Below, in pieces: positions 27,201-38,683 of a stretch of 64,000 bases of DNA (the stretch's first letter is position 1; each line of letters opens with the position of its first letter). The notes under the pieces were generated by a model. The model did not search any database. It saw only the letters and a program-made list of their open reading frames with translations, and was not told the DNA's origin. The position numbers and the translations under genes were made by a program. The DNA is from Bugulina stolonifera. Lineage: Eukaryota; Bryozoa; Gymnolaemata; Cheilostomatida; Bugulidae. The DNA lies in assembly GCA_935421135.1 (NCBI GenBank), contig OW285191.1, forward strand, positions 13,705,700-13,769,699. The letters are read 5' to 3'.

Positions 27201-28567
27201 GACACCTGTAGCATCATACCAATAATTATGGTAGATAGCTGTAATCTGTCACAACTGTGCTACAAGTGTGAAAATTATTTATCTCCTGCACGACTGAGAA
27301 ATGCATTGTGCAGTCATCTGCCAACTCTCATTACATATGCTGTGCTTGAATACAATATTGGAGAACCCTCAGCCGGGTGGAAGACAACAGTGTGCAATGA
27401 AGTGGTATAATGCTAGCATTGATCTTGAACTTATTTTTTGTTGAATTAATTAACAAGTGTCAAATTTACCTACTAGTGATGTTCGATCCCAGAAGAAGGC
27501 CAACAGAAACATGGCTGTTACACCAACAGAAACAAGGATAAATATAGTACCAGTCTCCAATTTCTCATGAGCAGTCTCACTGAATTCATATCTTTTGAAT
27601 ATATACTTTACCAGAGCATAGGTTAGAGGACCGATGTTTGCCAGAGCAATTATTACGATGAAATATGATGGAAGATTCCATCCTTCAGGTTGTCTAAAAA
27701 GAGGAAACCAAAAGTATCTTCATGCTTGTCTTCTTAGAAATGACCTAATGTTTGCTAAAGTTGAGGTTTTACTCAGTTTTTCAAAGTAATCTTTACCTAA
27801 AAGTACACTATCTAGTAGAGGATGGAGAGTAGTGGACCAACACTAGTGAATACAATAACATTTTATGCCATAGGCCTACACTATGCATTATATATTATGA
27901 TAGGTTGCATGAACAAATCTATTCTGGTTTTACATTGTTTTTTTTTGGGACATACATGTACATAATATAATGTGATTCTGTAGTCAGATGCTTTACTGTT
28001 TTGCTAACACCACTTTAGATTAGACAAGTCATGTAACACCAGTAATTGTTGACCAAACAAGTTGCATACAAATTAATAGACATCTAACAGTGAGTTTAAC
28101 CATGGGCACTAATAAGCTATTGATCATCATTAGAAGTTGTCCTCTCTTGAGGTAAAATTACATGTGTAATGTGAGACTGTATATTATATTTATAATGTAT
28201 AATGCTATGTACCCAACTTTCAATAAACAGTAGTAACCAAAGCTAATTGATCATGGTAACCTACAGTTTGGTTGACAAAGAATTTTGATATGATGTTCTC
28301 ACTGACTCATTCGTCCAAAGCTATCTTGATTAGAAAATATAATGCATACAGCAGTACATGGTACATGCCCTTGCACGGAGAAAGATTTTGAAGCAAACAT
28401 ATTCCAGCCTTTACTTTCAGGTGGGATTGAAATAAAAAAAGACAAGCACTAGAATACCACTATCCTTACTTGTTAACAATTACCGGCATTTCCACCCATA
28501 TTCCATCCATGTCAAGCCATGTAGACCAGCCAAATATTACACAAAGTAAGGCAATTCCTACATTCAT
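24224..28567 (-). CDS. Riboflavin transporter, SLC52A family, copy B (chimeric)
   Basis: Exons (minus strand): 28567-28470, 27693-27470, 26121-25482, 25223-25034, 24418-24224; 448 aa, all junctions in phase. The codon aligned with the first ATG of copy A is GTG here, so translation must start at the next ATG, two codons later. Exons 1-2 and the start of exon 3 resemble copy A (YALVKY, FMSRFNARYL). From about 26000 the sequence switches to copy D type ([47 protein letters not shown]). The exon 2 motif reads QPEGW where the paralogues and human proteins have LPEGW. The loop has a duplicated HQTD-LT segment. The protein appears intact, with the same membrane layout as its paralogues. Confidence 0.92.
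26590..26860 (+). mobile_element. Possible degenerate repeat related to 16640-16790
   Basis: Both places carry ggccgag..., a cacctgacct-tgggg motif, tgttatgtcctagtcg and a cgatgg/cgatgc block in the same order. This indicates a dispersed, GC-richer repeat family with about 150 bases shared. It lies in intron 2 of copy B. No coding capacity recognised; class unknown (LTR fragment possible). Confidence 0.4.
28121..28148. repeat. Half-copy of GAAGTTGTC-family element
   Basis: ctattgatcatcattagaag followed by ttgtcctctc matches the left arm of the element at 19191; no matching right arm follows directly. It lies in intron 1 of copy B. Confidence 0.5.
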
Positions 28568-30144
28568 CTTCACTTTTCTGGGTGCTTAGCAAATCTATAA
28601 TATTGTCTTGCTGTTTCTACCTGAATATAAATGATAAGCTATTACTTTTATTTTCAATTTCATAATTCCTTATGATGACAACATGTATGTATGACAGCTA
28701 GCCATATACATGTAGGTGTACAATGTAATACAATATTGTACAAAGTGTTATGATATCGTTGTTTTATATCAAATGTGTGTTTATGTTGATCTTATTTCAT
28801 AACTACAATGTATATCTGTTTGAGAAGTGAACTGCATGTAGAATAGTAGTGTACTAGTGTTAAAGATATATCGGAGTTTTCATCATAGACACAATATAAA
28901 CATTATTATGCTAATATTGTATCTATGGGTTTCATAGATGTACATTACTGTTAGATGGCAGTCCACAAAAGTAGATGCTAACGTTACAATAAAATATTTA
29001 TATTATTATCAAATTTGCACTGTATAATCCTTGGCCACAGCAGATATTCATAAACAGCATCACATTGACAGCAAAGCCATTAGAGGCTATAATATTTACA
29101 CAACATACAAGTGTATGTACGTATTTGTAATCACATTTTCTGCAGTCACAATGTTCTTTACAAATGTCGCACTTAGCCCTTTTTTCTTGGCAAATAAAAA
29201 TCAAAGAAAGCTGCCACTAGTGGGTGGGACACAAAGACACTCCTAATATGGTGTATAGGGTGAAAGCTCAGTTCCTAAGCTAACTTTTGGTGTAATATTC
29301 ATCTTTATAGCATCTTTTCCATCAAGGTGTGATTAGATTATACTGGGCAGGGTACCAGTGCCTTCGAGAAATAGCATTGCACTACACTCAGGTAAGCTTT
29401 GTGAAAATCTAGAGGAAGAAGGGGAGTTTATTACAAAGTGGGAGCTGGGTTACGAAATCCGGAGAATTGGCAAGTATTCCCAGAAAGGAGGAAAAACCAA
29501 CCATGTCAACAAAATACTTTCTTGACACTGCATAAATATCAGAAGTAGGAAAATACAAGCCATGTACATGTATTTACTTCATGTTACCCAAAGTTACATA
29601 ATACCAAGCAGATATGAATAGTCCCTGTCAGGAGGCGTGCACACAATTATTACATAATAGTTGCATCAGTTACATAATAGCTACATTGTAGATTCCTGCC
29701 TACCTTTCCTTGCCCTCCAAGTGTTAGGACCAAGTAGTTGGCTACTTGAAACACACCCTGTTTGACATACAAGATACAATGTATTAGTATGTGGACATGT
29801 CTATTATAGTCATTAATATGTAACTGTAAATAGAGTTTACAAGAAAATCAACATGTAGTAGTAAATAAAGAGGTGTGCCGTCACCTAGATGGTATCTCAA
29901 CCTATTGCATGTTGTGTACACCTAACTAGTGGGTCATGTTTGCATGTATAAGAAGAATATTTAAAAAAAAGTGCTACATATGGTGACATTATTGTGTATT
30001 AAATAGAAAACAGGGGTAGAGTTTAAAAATATAATGGGATAGTTGCCTACCTTTATTATGATGATTCTACAAACCACGCAACGTCAGCAGTTGTTGTTTT
30101 AGCAATGAGTGATAGTAATCTGTATTAAGGAATGTTGGTGCACA

Positions 30145-30450
30145 TTGACACACATGAATGTGCGACTGTTCGAAAAAGACAGTTCGAAACAGGACATTTC
30201 GAAAGTGGACAGTTCAACACCGGACAGTTCGAAATGCCTAACCCCAAACCCCAACCACCAGATTTCAACTATAATTGTTATTGTTAATATTATTAAATCA
30301 ATTAACTATAATTAATTATCTGTGAGTTGTGTTTTTCTAAATGTAATCTACACAGTTTCAAACTGTCTGGTTTCGAACTGTCCGGTTGTGAAACGTCCTG
30401 TTTCGAACTATCTTTTTCGAAATGTCTCTTTGCCAACACACATGCATACA
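30145..30450. mobile_element. Foldback insertion built of ttcgaaa repeats
   Basis: Left arm about 30163-30235 and right arm about 30356-30430 are inverted copies rich in gacagttcgaaac and gacatttcgaaa motifs (for example gttcgaaacagg opposite cctgtttcgaac). The duplicate region upstream of copy A lacks it: there tgcacatgcc runs straight into aacctatcaaatgag (about 22090). This looks like an insertion after the A/B duplication. No open frame. Confidence 0.75.
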
Positions 30451-31136
30451 TGCATATGCTAACCTATCAAATGAGATGTAATAATATAGCTACACCTGAG
30501 TACATATGTATTGGTGTAGGATGTCGATTCACATCGTGTACATGTAATAATAGTGTGTACAGTCATCATCTTAGCTTCCAGCATTTACCGCCTATTGTAA
30601 AATATTTGTCAAAGGAGATCAAAGACTTATTATCATGATGGTGGTGGTAGGGAATCTACTGATTACTTATCACTAACTGAATGTAACTAATATAATATGT
30701 ATGTAGGCCTAGACAAGCTGATCAACAACAAGCCTAAAGAAATTAGTATACCCAATTACAACATTTCTAAATATGCTAAAGCCTCTTTTTCGTCAGGATA
30801 TATAAATGGTTTTAAATTATCACATAACTGTTTGGTGATAAGAACATTGTATTTCCTAAAATAACTGTCTGATACAATCACCATAATAAGCAAAAATCTC
30901 ACAAAATACAAGTTCATAACACTGTACATGTATATAACACATGTAATATACTGTTTTAATCAAATCTATAGAAAGTGTTTTATATCCAAGATGAGAAAGC
31001 AAAATACTGTAATTATGTATACAGAGGCCAGTTCAGCTAACCATTCTCCTACTAGCATTGGAATTTCTTTATAGAAGTAGCAAGTCTTGTACCTATTAAT
31101 TACTAAGCATGATGGCCATGTCAAAGCAGATTTGAG

Positions 31137-31445
31137 AAAATTGCAAAAAATGTAGTTCATATTTATATGCTATAAAATACACAATACCACACCCCACAAC
31201 CTCATAACAGTAATGCCGTCTGTTTAATAAGTTAGCTGCTCTGACATTCTCATTGTTGTGAAAGAAAAAATAACTAATCATTAGCAAAATCCATTGGTTG
31301 TGAAATCTATTTTTTCTTTCACAACAATGAGAATGTCATGGCAACTAGCTTATTAAACAGACGGCAACTGTTATGAGGTTGTGGAGTGTGGTATTGTGTA
31401 TTTTATAGCATATAAATATGAACTACATTTTTTGCAATTTTATAA
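31137..31445. repeat. Long inverted repeat between copies B and C
   Basis: Arms of about 130 bases (about 31137-31270 and 31300-31440) are close to perfectly complementary around a short centre that includes ccattggttgtg. Shared pieces include tatatgctataaaatacaca and its complement, and gtctgtttaataag opposite cttattaaacagac. The left arm is also homologous to about 22860-22990 upstream of copy A, so the right arm is an inverted copy of transporter-flank sequence. Confidence 0.9.
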
Positions 31446-31558
31446 ATGCACATTTTGTCTCTGACCAATCAACTGTTAGATAAAGCATTAAAATCCTTTC
31501 CTGATGTCACACTCACATGTGTGTCTAGTTGTAACTAAATACATACTTGTTCATTTAG

Positions 31559-31609
31559 AGAACAGTGTCTGACAGCAAGCTGAGGAGTGAGGAGCGACAG
31601 GTGTGCAAG
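31559..31609 (+). pseudogene. Isolated exon-like segment, IAP-type RING start?
   Basis: Fifty-one bases bounded by a good acceptor (tcatttag) and donor (gtaagt) encode 17 residues, RTVSDSKLRSEERQVCK. The pattern L(R)xEERxVCK just before the first zinc ligand pair is typical of the linker into RING fingers of IAP-like ubiquitin ligases. No further RING exon was recognised nearby, so this may be an orphan exon, a gene fragment or chance. Confidence 0.3.
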
Positions 31610-32499
31610 GTAAGTACATGTAGCTATCACAATAACATCCACATGTGTAATATCAGTGTGTCCTGTACCGACACACACTGTACACCTACCCTCTTTGATT
31701 CGTATGTCATCATGCCTTTTTCATATTCTGGTCTTAGACCTTTTGTACCAATCGTACTCTTTTTGATCCGAGACCGACTTAGTGAACTTTCGGTTTAGAA
31801 CGGAATTTCATATATATAATGAACACAATCTTGCATTCTTGCTCAGTTGTCTGTAGGCTGTTGTTCAATGAAGTTATCTTACTGAATTGAACTCACACAG
31901 TCTCTTACTGTTGACTACTAACAGTAAGGTAATAGGCGCTTGAGTTTTCCGAGGCACAGTCCCATGACTTGTACTAGGATCCAGCAGTGTAACCCCTCCC
32001 CAAAATCGTAGGTATCGCTTCTGCTAGCCCCCAACCTAGCTAAAAGAGTATATATATGTAGTACTGTTATATGCATATCTGTATGTCTAAGTGTTTATGG
32101 GCTACATCCGTTTCAATTCTGTGTTTTGTGACCAGTCCTACCCATATAATGGTCAACCCAGCCAATAGTGTTACCAATAAAGAGTAAGACGCCCATTAAC
32201 CCAAACCAACTGTGTGGATAGTTACAGATAAGCTAAAATAATTCGATACCAACAACTCATTGCAACCTTCACAAGAGAGCACAATCATCTACTTCAATGT
32301 AGTACTGTAATGGTACAGGACATTTGTATACTGACACTCAAACTCTCATAATTAGCTGCTCGTATACCCACATTCTATTGTATTGCATGTTAAACCATTT
32401 AATTACTGTCTATATACTGTATTCATGTGTTTATACCCCTTACATACTGATGTGTATTCATGTATGATTATTACTAAGTCTTTTATGCCTTTTATACCC

Positions 32500-32990
32500 A
32501 TGTACAGAGGCCCGACCTCTCAGAATCCATTGATATTCATTTTGTACATGAATTGGACCATTATAAGCAACTTTTGTAGAACCCGACCTATTTTGGGTCG
32601 GCCGTCGGGCTTCCGGCGGCCATCTTGTTGCGCAACTTCCGGACGACCTTACGTCGTCTTTTCCCGACACTACGTCGGCCGGAAGTCCTTATACTATATA
32701 AAGGCCAGGGCATTGTTTTACTGTTCATTGTCTCAGTCTTCACTTGGCTTTCAATAAAGACACATCTATGCTTGATACAGAGACTTTCACTTCCTTTTGT
32801 CAGGTCATTCGCTTAGCGAACCGCCTACTAGGTCGGATCACTCTCTTTCAACGTATAGTCTGAAGGTCAGACTTGGGACCAGATGGGTCGTCTCTGGTAG
32901 TTATTGGGCTACTGAGACCGCTCGATCTTTCATGTAATGCGAAGTCCTATTACCACTCATAGGCACTTCATTTCTGGGTCGATAGTCGTC
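32500..32990 (+). mobile_element. Possible solo-LTR-like element
   Basis: A GC-rich block (gggtcggccgtcgggcttcc ... gtcggccggaagtcc) is followed by a TATA-like tatactatataaaggcc and, about 50 bases on, tcaataaagacacatctatg. The order fits an LTR U3-R-U5 and parallels the block at 16820-16960. No internal retroviral genes, primer site or confirmed target duplications were seen. Confidence 0.4.
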
Positions 32991-33709
32991 CAAGGACGAC
33001 CGCACCAAATCACAGAAACCATTACAGTACAGCACAGGGGCTGGCTAACTAACAGGCAGAATAGATATCACAGATGAACTCCAAGAGTTGAACATTTGAT
33101 ACTCAGATTTTCAATTAATTACATGTGTCATATAATATAATGTATAAAAGTATTAAAAACAAACCTACAAGTTGCCAAAAAATGTGCATTTTACATGTGC
33201 ACCTACATCACAGAATCGCTTAGTTAGCTCCGAAAAGCAATGGCTGTGTGACCTACTTGTCTGTGTTGAACTGTAAGACAAGTTGGCAATATTTCCGACA
33301 ACAAATTTCAAATGAATCAAGCGCTACATTGAGGAAACGACTAAGAATATTTTAGCTGGTTGCAAAGTAAATTGTCACAAAAATAAGAGAGATAATGCCA
33401 AGATAAAATGAATTATGCAAAATTTTGGCACTCCAATGTCATATACCTCCATAAGAAGCACCATTCTCCGCATTCATAACATTGTATAGTATACTTTCCT
33501 TCTTGAACGAGATTATAGAATTCACTGCCAGTGTATCCTGTGTTGTTAATAGTGTGTTGCTTGTTATCTTGTTATTACATAGATAGCATTGCATTCGTAA
33601 TGTATGTGGATATACATTCACGTTGCACATGTAGGCCTACATGCAACAGCCTATGCGTTATCTCTCCATTTTGTTATCTATATTTGCTTGTTACAGATTT
33701 GCCAGCAGA

Positions 33710-36592
33710 ATGAAGGCAAAAATAGGAGTTGTTGCACTACTTTGTGTAATATTTGGCTGGTCTTCATGGATAGATATGAGTGGAATATGGGCGGAGCTGC
33801 CGGTAATTGTTAACAAGTAAGGATACCGATATACTAGTGTTTGACTTCTTGGGTGCACCATGATTATGTCTTTGAAAGTAGAAAAGGGGTTTGTGTCCAA
33901 ATCACAGAGGTCGCTGTGACTGCTCCCAATGATTAGAAATAACTGTGTGCCGTCACAGTGACCTCTGTGATTCGGATACAAACCACCTTTCTACTTTCAG
34001 AGACATAACTTTCTGCTTTTACAGTGTATAACTATTTGTATTGCAATGGGATCCACATGTAGGTCAATCACATGTACTATATTATGCTAGTAACTAAATT
34101 GTGTAAAATTATTGTGTAGTTATATCATTAGGGTGTACATGCTGATAAAAGCACCTGCCATTCCATTGTGCTAACCTAGTGCTCCTCCCATATCAATCTC
34201 AACTACATTTCATTGACCTGTGATCCTTCTACTTGTACCAGGATTTCATCAACCAGTGTATGTTCTTAGGTACACAGTTATTTAGTAACCTTAGATCCTA
34301 CCTGCACAGCTGTTTGTTATTGTGGCAATGGGTCTGTGGGTTTCTCAGAATCATACAATACTGTATTTTCTCTCTAGGCTACCTGAAGGGTGGAATCTGC
34401 CAGCATATTTTGTGGTGATAATCAATCTGGCAAACATCGGTCCTCTAACCTATGCTCTGGTAAAATATGTATTCAAGAGATGCGGATTCAGTGAGACTGC
34501 TCACGAGAAATTGGAGACTGGTACTATATTTATCATTATTTCTGTTGGTGTAACAGCCATGCCTCTGTTGGCCTTCTTCTGGAATCGAACGTCAATAGTA
34601 GGTAAATATGATGCTTGTTTATTCAAATTCAGAAATGTGCTTAAAGTAGTACAAAATCTAAGAAATCTATCAGAGACTTATTTCTGTAACAGCTTGGAAG
34701 GCATCTACTTTACGACCCTACCTATAGGGTCATGGGCACATGGAATATCAGGTGATACGTGTCATACTCCTATACATGCATATAGGTACTACTTATAGGT
34801 CATAGGCCCTACCCTGTGTAGAGCCATCCGTTCTCTCGGGCCCACGCCTCTCACAGCCAAGTATTGGGTTGTGCCCAAGAGGGCTGATTGGAATTCGGCT
34901 TCCATACACTCTACCCATGTTGTAGGTAGACTTTCCCCACAACTTGAAGTGAGTACAGATGTCGTCCTTCCACCACAGCGTGTCTCTTGCTGTCTTGGCT
35001 ATAAGGATATTAGCCCGCACCGTGAAGTCGCCATAACTACGAATATTGTAATTTAGTGATGTTTTTGCTACTTACAGGTGGTGAAGAACACAGCACAGCA
35101 CTCCTGGTGTTAGTTTTCCTTCTGGCTCTAGTTGACTGTACATCCTCAGTAACGTTTCTACCATTTATTTCCCGGTTGAATGCCAGATATCTGACAGCAT
35201 TCTTCATAGGAGAAGGCATGAGTGGATTACTCCCAACTTCCATAGCATTCATGCAAGGCTCAGGAGTATATACTTGTGTAAACACGTCCACAAATGGAAC
35301 CTTCTCAATACTGCCGGAATATAAACCGCTGTTATTTCCTGTACGAGATTTCTTCATAGCTTTATCAGTCATGTTACTGATGTCATTGATAGCCTTTTCG
35401 TTGCTAAAATATTCCACCTATTGTAAGACTGAGCATGTTAACAGACCAGAAAGAGGGGCTGATTTTCAAAATGGGATTTCCTTAAAGGATTCATCTTCAA
35501 AATCTGAGAAAGAGGACAACTCTGAACTGCATGATTCCTCATCTGATTCAGTAGAATACAAGGAAAACAACTCCATGAGCCACTGTCAATACATTACCCT
35601 ACTGTGTATAATTGGTTTTATGTCTTTCAACTCGTACGGATGGCTACCATCTCTACAGACATACTCTCTCCTACCATATGGTCATATCTACTATAGGTAA
35701 GTATATAGTCTCTCCTACTATATGGTCATATCTACTATAGGTAAGTATATTCTCTTTAAATCTACAAGTAATTTGCAGTTTGTATTCAAATATATAAATA
35801 ACATTGTATGTTGTGTTTTCTTTAGTTTTGTCAAATAGCTATTCATCCATTCCATTTAACGAGCCTCTAAATGGCAGTGTGTACTTGAACCCGTCACTCT
35901 CAGGGCTACAGATAAGCAAGTAGAAATAATATAAATACATTCACTTTAATATTTTAGCTTGGGCATCAAACTAGCAACACTTTTTGCTCCATTGGTTTGC
36001 TTTATTGGATTCGCTCCTTTACCGCACAGCTTCACAGCAGTAGGTGTGATGGCTGCTGTTGCTACAGCGCTGTCTGCTTATATAACATACATAGCAAGTT
36101 ATAGCCCAGAACCTCCTGTGCAAGGAACGGCTGCTGCGGTTTTTATGGTAAGTTGCCAGGTTATATTATATTACTTCTTATTCTGGTCTGCTGATTATAT
36201 CTTGTTTGTTTCTGTGCTAAAAAGATGAGTTGCAATTTCAAACTGATCGTGTCTCAAATCTTATCAACTACACGTATATTTTGCTATTGAAAAATTCAAC
36301 CTTTGACTTTCAACTTTCTGATGATAGCTAGTGCAATCTCTTGAATATTTCACACATCAAAAATAATATTTCTAGCTTGATAATAATTTCCTTGCAGGTT
36401 ATCACTTGGGTTGCGTTTAAATCGCTCGTAGCATTTATGTATGTGTACATATCACAAATAATGACAAAGGAAGGTCACACTGCGATGGTCTGGATCGGTA
36501 TTTCCGAACAGATTGGATCGCTTGTTGGAAGTCTCTTGTCATTTACAATTACCACAATCCTCAGGATGTTCGACTCAGCCTCGCCATGTTGA
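33710..36592 (+). CDS. Riboflavin transporter, SLC52A family, copy C (inverted)
   Basis: Exons: 33710-33816, 34378-34601, 35078-35696, 35958-36147, 36398-36592; 444 aa, all junctions in phase. It is the only copy on the plus strand. The start follows a likely acceptor (gttacag) 15 bases upstream, suggesting an untranslated first exon. Blocks: [95 protein letters not shown]. Exons 1-2, the acidic/serine loop (DSSSDSVEYKENNSM) and exon 4 are A-type. The middle of exon 3 ([20 protein letters not shown]) matches D-type better, suggesting gene-conversion patches. The 44-bp exon 3 donor unit is present twice (35666-35753). AATAAA at 37023-37028 is a candidate poly(A) signal. Confidence 0.93.
33865..34007. 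repeat. Inverted repeat in intron 1 of copy C
   Basis: Arms of about 55 bases start tatgtctttgaaagtagaaa and end tttctactttcagagacata; the inner parts pair atcacagaggtcgctgtgac with gtcacagtgacctctgtgat. The centre is about 30 bases. MITE-like; no clear target duplication. Confidence 0.85.
35666..35753 (+). repeat. 44-bp tandem duplication of exon 3 donor in copy C
   Basis: Two units, 35666-35709 and 35710-35753, each contain the end of exon 3 (ctctcctac...tactata) and a ggtaagtata donor. The period equals that of the large array in copy A. The first donor (after 35696) gives the full-length protein. Confidence 0.9.
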
Positions 36593-38250
36593 ACATTCAC
36601 ACAGCTTGTGATTGGACAGCCAGGTAATATGATGAGTGTTGAAGTACTGCCGTAATTTACTTAGATGCCCAACCAAATTTGCTTATACACAATAGCATAA
36701 TTATGCATACATACATTTATATATATGCATGCATAATATACACATCTGTTCTCGCCCTTATCTTTGTACTTCATATTTCATATTTATACAATTATATTTT
36801 ATGTGTTTATTGCCTATTTCTTAACTTGCCTTCAAAATCTACTTACTCTTACTGTATTGTCTCAATTCATAAGTACCATTGTTAGAATTATCTTGTACTT
36901 TCATTATAATGCCGACCCTAACTCTTCTGGTCGGAAAATTTGTTTGTCTAAACAATAGGCAGAGCTTATTCTGCTTTATATAGCAATGCATTTTCTGCAC
37001 AAATCAGTCTTAGCTCTCGTTCAATAAAGCCAGAAGTGACTTTGAACATAAAACATTGTCTTTTTCTACTTGCGTAATTAAATAACACCATCTCTAGGAT
37101 AACGCCATCTCTTTACGATCTACACAGCAATTACTGCACTCCTTTTACATTTCTTGCTGCCTAACTGGATGCCCAAATATAAATAATGTGTCACTTTTTA
37201 CATTCACAGCTGGGAGGGGGGGGGGTGTACAGGCCGCTCTAGGTGCCACTGTATATTACTACCAGGTTGGCTAGAGATATTTTGTCTGTAGTTACTATTG
37301 CTGTTTTAAGTTCGAATTCAAGCTGGTGTTTGACTTTATAGACAGGGTTCTGTTTTGCTAAGGAATAAGATAGAAGGGAGTTCAAACTATCACTACCACT
37401 ATTTGTTGACACTACTGTGAGAGTAACACTGCTGCATAAATCTGTTGATATTCTCTATCTACAGATATTGAGCTTTCATTTGAGTATTTATTTGACTTCC
37501 TAGATCCAAGGGTTCAACAAATATGACTTCTAAAGGTTGGCTATCTCCAAAAATGCCCACTGGGCAGTGAGGTTAGGATAGCCCATGCAGAAATAAAAAC
37601 AAGCTATTATATGAATGATTAATCAGTTAATTATTGTAATAGCATTTGATCCAACAGTAAATAAGACAGCAACAATAAAGATGTCAGCATAATTATCTAA
37701 GAACCACAGCAGGTTTTGTAATCAGGAACACACGTTTAAATATTTTCAATGCACCGGTGTGCCAATGAAAACAGCTCTGCTGCAGCATAGATAAACTGTG
37801 TCACAAATATTTTTATTATTTAATTGGAATCTGTTGGTAGCTCCCTATAAATAAAATTGGCAATTTTGACTAGAAAATAGCTTGGGCTACAAATTGCTGG
37901 AATTGCATTTGATATTTTTCCATAAATTAAAATATATGTATATTTGTAGCAGGTTTTTTTGCGAGGTAGATTGCTGGAGGCTTTATCTCTGAAAACACTG
38001 GCTGAGACAACCAATAGCTCAAACTGAAGCTCAATACCTCATGATTGTAAACTTAAACATGTGAAGATGTATTTTCCTTTATATTGTGAGTCCAAATCAA
38101 ATTACGGCACTGTTTATCTTTTCATGTTTTGTCAATAATTTCAAATAGGAATTTCCTGTCAAACCCACATGTTCTACCTGCCAAAGAGCCTTCACCTGCC
38201 AACAAATAATTAATTGTTCAGTAAGCTCATCCATATCAAGTTCTGATCGC

Positions 38251-38297
38251 ATAGCATAGCATAGCATAGCATAGCATAGCATAGCATAGCATAGCAG
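38251..38297. repeat. gcata pentanucleotide microsatellite
   Basis: About nine head-to-tail copies of agcat. Non-coding; the open frame across it is a repeat artefact. Confidence 0.9.
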
Positions 38298-38628
38298 TCA
38301 TAAAGCATGACATGACTGCATTTCAGTATCCCACGAGATGACGCGACCTACTAGAACATTTCTACTTCACAATAACTATTCTTGAAATGGTAGAGCTCAA
38401 TATGGTTTATTTGTCTAAATATCATGAATTAAAATAAAATTTAGAGAAGACAGGTACCAAAGATATAGGCCTAACATAAATTCATGTGAAAACGCATGAG
38501 AGTATTACACCAAAAAGGGTTTTTGATGCCAAGTAATCGTATAAAAAAACGAAAACCGATGTTGTCATGAACTACTGTGTGGATGAACATGGCTTATCAA
38601 ATCAAAACATAACCAAAAACTGCCAGTT

Positions 38629-38674
38629 CGAAGTTGTCCTCTCACTGTTATTTTATAACTAAGAGAGGACAATC
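38629..38674. repeat. GAAGTTGTC-family hairpin after stop of copy D
   Basis: gaagttgtcctctc and aagagaggacaa form inverted arms just beyond the stop codon of copy D. It is nearly identical to the hairpin beyond copy B, showing that the two downstream flanks are duplicates. Confidence 0.65.
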
Positions 38675-38683
38675 CCAAGACTA

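Larger units (their letters stand above)
28568..33709. other. Region between divergent copies B and C
   Basis: No complete gene is seen in these 5.1 kb. It contains the duplicated upstream flank (about 29820-31300), an inserted foldback (about 30145-30450), a long inverted repeat at the B/C boundary (about 31137-31445), an isolated exon-like segment (31559-31609) and an LTR-like block (about 32500-32990). The promoters of copies B and C should both lie here. Confidence 0.6.
36593..38683. other. Between copies C and D (tail to tail)
   Basis: No gene recognised. The stretch contains both 3' UTRs, a G run near 37208 and a gcata microsatellite at about 38251-38297. About 38420-38683 is homologous to the region downstream of copy B. 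The block at about 36900-37060 (ttatatagcaatgc then ttcaataaagcc) either is an LTR-like fragment or holds the poly(A) signal of copy C. Confidence 0.5.

Noticed and set aside
28998..29204. Cysteine-rich minus-strand frame (KCDICKEHCDCRKC)
   Set aside because: It looks zinc-finger-like for a few residues only, lacks splice sites and lies in intergenic repeat-rich DNA.
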